Origin: Misgurnus anguillicaudatus
Taxonomy: Eukaryota > Chordata > Actinopteri > Cypriniformes > Cobitidae
Direction of reading: 5' to 3'
Length of the DNA: 64,000 nt
NCBI RefSeq assembly: GCF_027580225.2
Contig: NC_073353.2
Span: 33,361,501-33,425,500 of the forward strand
In this document: piece by piece, positions 13,301 through 25,300 of the stretch
Position numbering within the stretch: position 1 is the first letter of the stretch
How the letters are laid out: each line of letters opens with the position of its first letter
Program-made: the position numbers and the translations under genes
The notes under the pieces: generated by a model
What the model saw: only the letters and a program-made list of their open reading frames with translations
The model's database searches: none
What the model was told of the DNA's origin: nothing

Positions 13301-16300
13301 GGTCTGAACTTACTATAACCATTATTTTTAGAAGATTTAAAAAAATATTTCCTATAAAATTATTTACATTTTTTAGGTTATCATTATAAAAAATGAACAT
13401 GATATTACATTAAATATATGCATTTACAAACTCATGTTTCGGTAATGAGAACTAAAAAGTTGTCTAGGTTCTATGATAAACAAAATATCAACTTTTATCT
13501 GGAGAAAAAAAATAAGAACTGCTTACCTGCTAGCCATCTTGAGTGTCACAGTCAATTATGTCCCTACCAACATTTTTTTTTTTTTTTGAAAATGTTAGTT
13601 CCTTGAGGGCTTAAACAATGATTGAAAATTCTTGCGGAGGATGAGAAAATATTTCTTGGACACATTTAAATTCCTTATTATTGTCTCCAATGATCACCAA
13701 ATACCACATGTTTCTTTACTGTAAATGTTTATAGTATAACATGCACTGAAGCTTTTAATTTTTTACATTTTTTAATTATAAATATTTACATGTCAAAGAA
13801 CCAAGATCATCAGTCATAGATACATTGCGGTAATGAAAAATTTCCCCTTAAATGTGGAAAAAAACTAAATTGGTTTGTATGATGTCATTTGAAATAATGT
13901 GCAAAACATGAAGAAATGTTCGTAACTGTATGCGTCTTATTTTGATACTTTTACTTTGCATTTACTTTTTTTATCAAAATGTTTCATGACACCTCATAAG
14001 TTTAATTTCACGACAATCACCCGCCCGCAACTCGGACCACAAAAAAAACGACCCGCTTTCTGGCCCGCATTTTTTAAAAGTTGTAATTGTTTAAAATAGT
14101 TAAATGGCATCTTTATTTCAAACGACCCGACCGACCGTGCAACCGAATAAAAAATATTTTTGGATGACTCGTAACCGCGGGTGACCGCAGGCACCCGCTC
14201 ATTTTAAATCAACCTGCACATCACTGCTGTCTACCAAAGACAAAATATAGAAGATGTCAGGTGACATTAATAAAAATGAAAGTCTTAAGCCAAACATCAA
14301 TAATTCTAAAGCAAAAACATTGTTATAGCAATAGAACTTAAATATAATTGGACATTGTTAAGGTTAACTGAGGTTCTTTATTACAGTCTTACTGGAGTTT
14401 CTCCTTTCGCTGGAGAAAACGATCGCAGTTCTGTTCTCAACATCAGAAACTATAATGTGGCTTTCGAAGAAAGCATGTTTATGGACCTCTGCCATGAAGC
14501 CAAGGGATTCGTCATCAAACTGCTGGTGGCTGATAGATTGTAAGTGGAAACTACGGTGCTTATCTGCTGCGCTATGCACCTGTTGATAATTTATTGTCAA
14601 GAAAATGATTCCCACTGCTAAAAGCACTTTGTGTTAACTGGCAATTTCTTTAATGTTACTTTATACACAGGAGACCTGATGCTAATGAGGGTCTTCGTCA
14701 CCCCTGGTTCAAGGTACTGTCAGTGTGAAGTTAAAGAAAAAATGCACCTTTAGGCTTGTTGCAAACATTTGCTTGAAGTGCTAGAACGTAAAACATTTTA
14801 CCACATAAGATACATTTTACACCATTGAAAGATTGAAAATTTTTGAACCATCTAAATCCACTCTAGAACTGTTATGGTAATGTTATTTTAGACTCTAATC
14901 TTTATTATACACACTTTTCTACTTTAGACCCTGAATAAGGGCAAGAGCATAAGCACAGAGTCCCTCAAAAAGTTTTTGTTCAGAAGAAAATGGCAGGTAA
15001 GATGGTGTTTGCGGATAATTTTTCAGTGCTTATTGTTTAAGTTTTAACAATATGTCATTGTAATGTTCATCCAATCTCTTACAGCGATCTCTTATCAACT
15101 ATAAATCTAAAATGGTAATGAGGTCTATACCTGAGCTACTGGATGACTCCACCAGCCATATTTCCATTGCTATTCCACGACATAAGAAACAAGGCTCACC
15201 ACCCCCATCATCATCTTCAGATTCTGATGAAGACATTGATGAGCTGCCTTTTATCCCGATGCCTCTCAACATGGAATTCTCTGGATCTAGAATGTCTTTG
15301 ACTGAAATTGGGGGAGATGATGAGATGGTTGGTAAACTTAACGGAAATGCTGAGAAGCCTACATCAAGCCATACAAAGCCAGAGCCCATGGAAGTGGAGA
15401 CATTAAAAAGAGAGGATGGAGATGCAGCTGCCAGCGGTCGAGGCAAGAAGAGGTCTACACAAGTAGAAGAAAAAGGCTCATCTGATGAGGAACCAGGAGA
15501 ACTGGCCAACATGGCAGAGCAGGCAAAGAGACCAATGCGCAGAGGCTCAAGCATGGAGTTAGATGAGTCGGAGGGAGCACGTCGAAGGGGCGAGCTACGA
15601 AGGGGAAGCTCAGCTGACAGTGCCCTACAGCTCCACATCAAACAAGAAGAGGGTACAGAGGAAAGTCCTTCAGATGGAAAAAGAATTTTGCAAAAGTCTG
15701 TATCTATGGAGCTCCCAAGGAGGAGCCCAAGTCCAGGTGCTGCAAAGCTGAGCCAGGAAGACTACGCCTTGAAATTGGAACTGATGAGGCAGAGGCTTCT
15801 CAGGGGTGGCTCTGTAGACAACAAGATGAGCGGATTACGAGGTCCCTTGCTGGAGACCTTGGGTATGGGCGACGAGAAGCGATTTGGCCGAACATCTCGG
15901 ACAGGCAACCCTCCACTTGTTAGAGCGGCATCCAGTGAGTCACCTAGAGATGATGTCCCAAAGACCAAGATACTCCGCAAGAGTGCTTCCTTTAGCCAGG
16001 GCGATCCAGAACCCATGCCTTTGCACAGACGAATTGGTGCACCTCTGGAGATTCCACTGGCACAAATAGAGGAGAGGCGGCTACAGGAAGCTGTATCTAT
16101 GTCTGTTCTTACAGAGCCAGTCAAGGTGGATTCTCGCCCTGTCACGCCCAAAGCTCCAACACCAGAGCCAGAGAAATACGAGAAAGATGAGGAAAAGGAG
16201 CCGACATACGACAAGGACAGTAAATCAGAGGAGATCACTGCGTTAAAGAGTGTTGCAGACGATGATAGTGTTGATCAGAAATCAAGGGAGGCTGACGCAC

Positions 16301-19300
16301 AGGAAAAGGAACAGATAAAGTTAGAGGAAATCAATAAGGAACCTGAACAAGTGGCTGAAAGTAAGCCAGAGACTGCCTTGGCCCCCATGGCTGTTTTAGA
16401 GGAAGATGTTGAGGATGACCAAGAAAGAGAAGATATAAAGCATAAGGAAGATACTGAGCCTAGTGCTCCAAAGATGGAGGTTAAAGTTAAGGATGAGGTA
16501 AATGCATCAGCCAAGCCTACAGCGATTCCGATCTCTACAGAGATTCCGATTTCCGCCAGCTCAATCACAGTAACCCCAGCAGCAGCCCCAGCTAACATTC
16601 CTCACAGTGTCTCATCACCCTATGTGGCACCCTCTCTCCCTGCACGCACAGTTCTCCCAGATGGTAGGACTTCAGCGTATGCCAGTATCATGCAGACCAT
16701 CATGGTCCCATCAGTTCAGGCATCGGGCCAACCTTCTGCACTGCCACCTACTAGACCATCATCCACCCCACCATCAGTTCCAGTGTATGCACCCATTTCC
16801 AGACACACCTCTGAACCGACCCTTCTGTCAACCAAACCTGAAGTTCATCAAAGGACTGAACATCCCGCAGTCTTTTCTCGAGTTGCATCAACAGAGCACC
16901 CTCCCAAAGAACCAAGTCCCCCAAAAACTCCCACTCGTGCCTCCCCTAAGCCAGACCCATCTCTTGGAAGCAACATCCAGGATCTTGCATCTGAGGAGGT
17001 CTTCGAAGCTCGGTTTAAGAAGCGTGAATCCTCTCTAACTCGTAGTCTCAAGCGTTTCTCGTTGCAAAAGACAGAAGAAAAGCCCACCACTGTTGCACCT
17101 GAAACAACAGAGGAAATGTATCGCCCAGGACCTGTTGGAGCTCCATTAGAGTTTGTGAACAGGAGGTTAGAAGAAAAGTCCAAATCAGTTCAGGATCTTC
17201 GTGAGGCACAAAAGGACCCTGGGTTCATGAGGAGACTCTCCATGCGCTTAAAAAGATCCCCATCCTTGGAGAGAAAGGAGGACAAGGTCAAAGAGGAGGA
17301 GGCTGCAACACCCAGGCGACGTCTATCCTGGGCACTGGGACGGAGAGGATCCCAAGACAAGAAGGAGATAGAGATGATGAGGATGGATGGAGGCCCTGAG
17401 AGTCCCCCAGAGCCAGAGTCCAAAGTGCCATCTGAGTCACCTGTTCTCGCCATGCGCAAGAAAATTGGCAGTACCATAGCAAGCATATCCACAAGGATTA
17501 GGAGTCAGTCTGAGGAGAGAATAGACGACAATGAAGGCAAGACGGAGGTCAAAAGGACACCTATATTCTCTATACTGAGGCGTACCTCCTCAGAGGGAGG
17601 AAGTCTGAAGAAGATGGGTGTCCCACAGCACCAGCTGACCACCCAGTCAGGAAAAGGGGCTTCATCCGAATCTCTAGATTCCATGTCAAGCATCCAGTCA
17701 GAATCAGCTGTTAAGAGTTTGCTTTTTTTCTTATTAAATACATTCTGTCATCATTTACCCACCCTCAAGTTGTCCCAAACCTGTATCGGTTTCTTTGTTC
17801 TGCTGAAGATATTTTGGAATATGTTAATAAACAGATCTGAGACACCCTTCACTTCCATAGTATTCTTTTTTTACTACTATGGAAGTCAATGGTGCCCTCA
17901 AACAAATCTGCTTGGTTATAAACATTCTTCAAAAAAAATCTTTATTTGTATTCAGCAGAACAAAACGAATCTTTACAGAAATTTGAAAGAATCCTTATGC
18001 AATTGGTTTTGCATGTGTCACATGATTATATTTTTTGTAAAACTTTAATCTTAAAAAATAATACAGGGCCATGCTGTTTTCAATTCTCTTGACTTTAAAG
18101 GCCATAATATTTTATTTCCAGGTGCAGAAACGGAACGGAGATCACGGTGGGACCGTTGGGGGTTGACAAGAGGAAAACGAGACAAGACCGTTTCCCAACC
18201 AGACATCCCAGCTTCCATCGCCAGGGAAAACGGCTCTCTCCGCTCTCGCAAATACACTCAGCTAGCATCTGGTATTTCAGATATTGTTTGTTTATTTTAC
18301 AATAGCTTTTGTTTTATGTCTCCTGCTTTTTTGTTTATTATTAAATCAATTATTCATGTGGATCAACACGGCTATGGAAAATAAATGATTGTACCCATCT
18401 CATGGATCTGTTGACTGGTTCTCTCAACAATTAGACTTCCCACCTGTGTTCCATATTAAACTGAGGGACCACGTTCTCTTGGAGGGAGATCCCGTCACTC
18501 TCAGCTGCCTCCCTGCTGGCAGTCCTCACCCACAGATCTCATGGATGAGAGGTTTGATTCGAAATCCTAATCTGTACTTCTGTGGAAATAAAGATTGAAG
18601 GCAATTTCAGAAAGTATACAGCTAAATATTAAATACCTGTAAATGAATTTCAAATGGATTATCTCACAGCTAGTTGTATTGTCGAGCAAAGCATATCACA
18701 AAAAGGCAATTTCACAATGATTGATATCTGTTTGTCTATATGAAATGCTTGAACATTATTGAAACTTGGGAACAGTTTCAGTCAGAAACGGAGATTGCAG
18801 GCACAAGCTTGACTTTTGCGATGGAAATATGCAAATTCTGAATGAAAAACTTTTCAGTCATAAAAACACCTGCAAGGCCTAAAGGAGATCAAGCCTCAGC
18901 CAAGTAAGAAAAAGTAACGCAAAAGTAACTTAAAAGTAACGCAAAAGTAACTTAAAAGTAATGCAAAAGTAACTTAAAAGTAACGTAAGCATTACTTTCC
19001 ATGAAAAGTAACTAAGTAACGCAATTAGTTACTTTTTTGGGGAGTAACTTAATATAGTAATACATTAATTTTAAAAGTAACTTTCCCCAACACTCGGCCT
19101 CAGTATGTAATTTGAAATTAAACCTGGTATATGTAACAAAAGATTACTTTTGTGAGTGATCATCATACATGGTAGTCTGAAGTGAACCTGTTCTGTACCA
19201 TGAGTACCAAACCATGGTGTATTATTAGTCCAGGTGCTGACACATCCAACGCTGTTTATTTTTGGCTATATTTAGAAGCTCTTTTCGCTTCCAAGTAAAT

Positions 19301-22300
19301 GTCAGGTCAAAGTAACACCAGAAAGTCATGGTGTAAAATGTTAGCATTAACTTTAGAAAATGCTGTGGCTTTGTTAAAGTAAAGGTTCATGAGTAACTCT
19401 CTGATGCTTTATTTATTCTCAGATAAGAAACCTCTTGAGATTGACCCGAGGATGAACATGATATCCTGCCCTGATGGGAGACAGCTGCTGATGATTATGA
19501 AGACTACTAAAAAGGATGCAGGCGTATATGAATGTGTGGCTACAAACCCACTGGCCTCTATCAGCAGCACGAGTGTTGTGTCCCTCGCACGTAAGTTTTA
19601 GGAACAAAGCCAGAATCATCTTTATTGAAACGTGTGGGGGTGGAGGCCCCCTCTTCCCCCCATATTCAATGTGAATTTCCCACTGGGATGAATAAAGTAT
19701 CTGTCTATTTATCTATCTTTGCTTATGGTTGCATTTACAACGTTTCAGCATTTCTCAAACCACAGAGTAGACAAAAACAGAGATAAAGTGAAACACAGGG
19801 AACCAGTGAAAGAAATGAGTTTTATTACAGTTACTGCAAAACTCACAGCTGCAAACAAGAAAAGAGCTCTTAAGAGCAGAAATGCCATTGGCTCAGGCTT
19901 TCAGCATGAGCAGGATAATGCGCTGTTCAATTATCATTGTGCATTTTCTCTTGGAACAGAAGGCCATCAATTATTCACTTCACTAAATTGTAGCTCAGTG
20001 CTGAGGCGACTCACTAGCAGAGCTGAAAACATCATGTACAGTAGTCAGCTTAAAAATGTGCTTTTAAGTGTAATTTTTTTTATAAATAGTTATAAATCCT
20101 AATGTAGTAACTGTCATGGAAATTCAGAGTAATTGTGTCACCACAGTGCCAAAACTTCTGAAGATGAAAGGCTATTCTGTAAAATTACACTTTTACAGTA
20201 CACTAAGCATTTAAGCATATAAATATCAAATTCTTTTTTAGGTCTGCCTAATAGTCCTGGGACACCCGAAGTTCCCCAGAAGTATAGGAACACTGCCTTG
20301 GTGGTGTGGAGACCCTCCGACACCACAGCACCATGCACATATTCCCTTGAGAGAAGAACAGAGGGTTGGTCAATTCAATTCATATTATTCTATTAAAACT
20401 TGCTCAATATTCAACGCTTGCTTATATATTTAAATATTTTGGTTCCAAAATGCGATAAACGGCATTAAAAAAAAAAGTTACCATCAAAATCAGTATTGTA
20501 TCAGGTCAGTATTAATAAGTAAATTCTTAAATTTACGCAAAATCCGATATCCGTCGTGTTATTCTGTCATCTTTTCTCAATTTTTTTCTAAACGGCGACA
20601 AAAACGGCAGTCCTCCTTCTCTGCAGAATGCAATAAATCCGTTTAACCAATCACAGCGCACCATTCCATGCATTGTAAACAATAAGGGCGGAGCTTTGAA
20701 TACACACGGAATCCTAGTTTTCCTCATCTACTTTTTACTTCGTGATCAACAAACAAACAAAAACAAAATAGTAATTTTGATGGCATGGATAAACCTGTGG
20801 TGGTTTTCTGTGGTGGGGAAGAGACGTAAGCCATCAAAATCGAATAATTTACCTGAGAGGCACTCGGGTGATGAAAAAATGGAGACTGTTGCTTGTTCTC
20901 ACACGACAGATCAAGCTTCTGTCATGCTAACACATTGACCACAGGGGATCTTATGAAAAACGTTTCATTATTTTACTCGAAGTCACCAAAATCGAGCAGG
21001 ACCAAAATATTTTACAGTTGATCGCTGTCAAAAAAGTTCAGCAACGACGTCCCAAGGATGACAGCAGCAATGACAGTGTTCTTAAAGGAATATTCCATTT
21101 TCTTGAAAGAAAAATCCAGATGGTTTGCTCACCACCATGTCATCCAGGATGTTGATGTCTTTCTTTGTTCAGTCCAGAAGAGATTGTGTTTTTTGGGAAA
21201 ACATTGCAGAATTTTTCTAGTTTTGATGGACTTTAATAGAACCCAACATTTAATACTTAACTCAACACTTAACAGTTTTTTTCAACGGAGTTTCAAAGGA
21301 CCACAAACAATCCCAAACCAGGCACAAGGGTCCCATCCAGCGAAACGACCGTCACCTTTGACAAAAAAAAAAAAAATACCTTTAAACCACAACTTTTCGT
21401 CAAGGTCCGGTGCAGTGCGACCTAATGTAAATGCGTAGTGACGTAGGGAGGTCACGTGTTACATATATAAAACGCACATTTGCGGACCATTTTAAACAAT
21501 AAACTGCCACAAAGACATTAATTAGTATCAGTTGACATACAACAACGTAGGAACGGTCCTCTTTCAAGACGCTTGTAAACACTGGGGCGGAGTTTCGCGT
21601 TCGTCCTCTGTGACCTCTTGACGTCATGACGTATTGCGGTGACGTAGTGGGGTCAGCTGGCGCATCACGACCGGATCTACATGACGAGAAGTTGTGCTTT
21701 AAAAGTGTATATTTGTTCTTTTTATTGTCAAAAATGACAATCGTTTCGCTAGATAAGACCCTTATGCCTCGTTTGGGATTGTTTATAGTCCTTTGAAACT
21801 CCGTTGAAAAAAACTGTTAAGTGTTGAGTTAAGTATTAAATGTTGGGTTCTAATAAAGTCCATTAAAATTAGAAAAATTCTGCAATGTTTTCTTCAAAAA
21901 ACATAATTTCTTCTCGACTGAACAAAGAAAGACATCAACATTTTGGATGACATGGTGGTGAGTAAATTATCTGGATTTTTCTTTTAAGAAAATAGACTAA
22001 TCCTTTAATATGATAAAGTGTTTTGATTAATGCCATTAATGTTTATTTTTTGATCAGTGTATACCACTAGTCAACTAAACGAATATAACATGGCAAAGAT
22101 GAATGCACATTTACATATTGATTCAATAGATTTATATCATTTTGAAAAAAACCGTATGCATTTATTGCATTTTGCAGAAAAAATAATCAGTTATTATAAT
22201 AAAACTTTAAAAATCAAATTATGGATTTGAATATTTAATGTTATTATAACCTAAAGATTCTATGTGAAAGTTTGTAACAAAATATAGTGGTTTTCATCTT

Positions 22301-25300
22301 GTCACTTTCCTGGTATAGAAAACACGTTTTTACTGAAATGAGTCAAAATGGATTTATTGCGTTTTGGAACCAAACTCTTCATTTAAATCCTCAACGCTTG
22401 CTTATATATTCAAATATTATATATTTAAATTTTCAATGCTTGCTTATATAGTCAAATAGTATATATTTAAATATTCAATGCTTGTTTATATATTCAAATA
22501 GTATATATTTAAATAGTCAACGCTTGCTTATATATTCAAATAGTATATATAATATTTAACGCTTGTTTATATATTTAGATATTTAACACTTGCTTATGTT
22601 TAAAAAAATACATATTTATATTCATATATGTGTGTATAAGAATATGTCCCTTTTTTAAGTAAGTATATTAAAAGAATAGTAATGGAGAATGCAGATAACA
22701 TACATTTAGTATTGACATGTATGCATTTAGCTTTCATCCAAAGTGACTTACAACAATGAGGAATAGAATAAACCGATTCTTTTTAGGCATGCAATTATAT
22801 GAGAAGTGAAATACAAATACCTCTTGGAAGAGGAAGAGTATATAGTAGGCCTAGTATATAATATTTTGGTAATAATAATCCAGTAGTAATTTTCTATTGC
22901 TGTTGTGCCCTCACCTGGCTATGATGGGTATTGCAACTGATTATGTTCTTTATGTTTGTTATAATTGTTAGTGTATAACATTAGATCATAACATTTCTGT
23001 TGATAGGTGAGAGTAACTGGCTAATAGTGGCCACTGGTGTGGCTGACTGTTACTACAATGTCATGGACCTTCCAATGGGTGCCACATACAGGTTCAGAGT
23101 AGCCTGTGTGAACAAGGCCGGCCAAGGACCTTACAGCAATTTATCTGATAAAGTTGTCCTGGACTCGACAGGTACAGTAGTGTTTTATATACTGAAAGAC
23201 CTATGATATCACAAGAATGTGACCCTGCTATGTTATTTGGCTCCACTTTGGGAGTAAATTAAAACATTTTGGAAAATGAAGTGCTCTTCATCATGATCCA
23301 TAAAATTAAAGGTTGATCATTTTCGTTTAATTTATAATCTAATATGTGACCAACTCTGTGAAAACTCAGCTAAAGTAATTTTTTGAGATTTATTTTATTC
23401 TTCCTACAAAATTGAAGTACATTCTGTAAAAATGTAACCTTAATATCTTTACAATTGACTGAGTAAGGTCATATCAACTATTCAAATTAAAGTGAAGTCA
23501 TTGATTAAAATTTTATGCTCCTAATTTTATAATTATATAGTATGGTTGAGTGAAAGGTGCCAAAGAATGCCTTGCTAAAATATGTTAAATTGTTCTTTAT
23601 TATCTACATAGAAGGTATGTGGCAAAGATGATCCAGAAACGATTTTATGTGTCCATTTATAACTCTAGGATTTGCCTTTTTAAATGAAATTGTCTGTTAT
23701 TGGCTCATTTGAAAGGGTCATGAATAGTTATGTTGAGCTCTGCTCTGATTGGCTGTCTCTCAGAGCAGCTCCTTTAGTAGCTCTGTGTGTGTGCAAACAG
23801 AGCCTGTATCAGACAAAGATACAGAATATGAGGATAATCAATTATTTAGAGATTGTTAATGGACGTTTCTGAGTGGTAAGTTTATATATAGTTAATATAT
23901 ATAGTTATATTTTAGTATGGACCTGCAAAAACGTAACTGTAACTTCAATGGTAGAACTAGCATATAGCATTAACTCAGCAGTGACAACTATGTTTTTAGC
24001 ATTGTAACAACATTGTAATTTATTGAATGTGTAATTTAATATTGGAGGCATACATCTTAACTGTAACATCAAAGTTGGTGCTATTTTGAGATTGACCTGT
24101 TTACCAGCGGTCTTTTGCATGCACATGGTTTACATAAGAAGGAGGAAGCAATCGTGTTTGAGGCTCACGATATGTCATTACTATGTACAGAACTCTTATT
24201 ATTCATCTATGCCTAGTTAAATACAGTTTTACAATCTATGGTACCTTGAAATATGGGCCTTTTTATGCAAATTTAACCCAATTGTTATGTTTGGTCCGTA
24301 TTTTACCCAACCATGGTTTGAAGCAACCTGGCATTTAAGCCATTCTTAAAGGGAATTTTTTTGGAAAATTTTCCAGCTCCCCTAGAGTTAAACATTTGAT
24401 TTTTACCATTTTGGAATCCATTCAGCTGATCTCCGGGTCTGGCGCTACCACTTTTGGCATAGCTTGGCACAATCCATTGAATTTGATTAGACCATTAGCA
24501 TCGCGCTAAAAAATAACCAAAGAGTTTTGATATTTTTTCTATTTAAAACTTGACTCTTCGTGTACTAAGACCGGCGGAAAATTAAAAGTTGCGATTTTCT
24601 AGGCAGATATGGCTTGGAACTATACTCTCAATAAGGCGTCATAATCAAGGACTTCGCTGATGTAACATGGCTGCCGCAAGCGTAGTGAAATTACGCACTG
24701 CCCGAAAATAAGCATATTTTCAAAAAAAAATGGAATGTCCCTTTAATTAACTTTTAAATGACTTTGAATTTTTAAATCCATTTTTTTCCACAGCACCCCA
24801 AAAGTCAAGTGGGACAGTTGTAGTCAAAACCCTTCCACCAGCTCCTGTACCTGCAGTGGTAACATCTACCATGACCATACCTGCAATAAAGCCTGCTGGC
24901 ATTAAAACATCTCCACCAGTGACTTCTGTCCCTTCTACAACCCAGCCCGTAAAACCCATCTCTGCTCCACCTGCCTCTACTGCTACACCTTCCCCTGCTC
25001 CCCCTGTTCCCACCCACCATACTGCACCTGATACCCAACCTCCAGCTCCTGGCACCGCTACCCCGGCCAAAGCCAAGACCACTCTCAACATCACCATGGC
25101 CAAACCCTCCCCAGCATCTCCTGTAGCTCCGCCTCCTCCCACAAAACCTTCACCTCCCGCTGTACTGCCCAAACCTCTGAGCCCTGTCACTGTGATCACA
25201 ACCTCAGCCAGAACTCCTCCCGTGTCTCCGCCCCCTCTCGTGTCTCCTCCGCCCACCATCGGCAAGCCCATCTCATCAGTGCCAATGTATGTGCCGGCCA

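Noticed and set aside
15099..16598. Minus-strand Ser-rich frames of 107-180 codons
   Set aside because: They are antisense of the Glu/Ser-rich giant speg exon, with no splice or start signals.
17717..18048. Open frame extending the speg giant exon by about 110 codons
   Set aside because: The sequence is a truncated transposon with mirrored ggaagtcaatgg/cttccatagta blocks, and the speg frame resumes at 18122 after a good acceptor.
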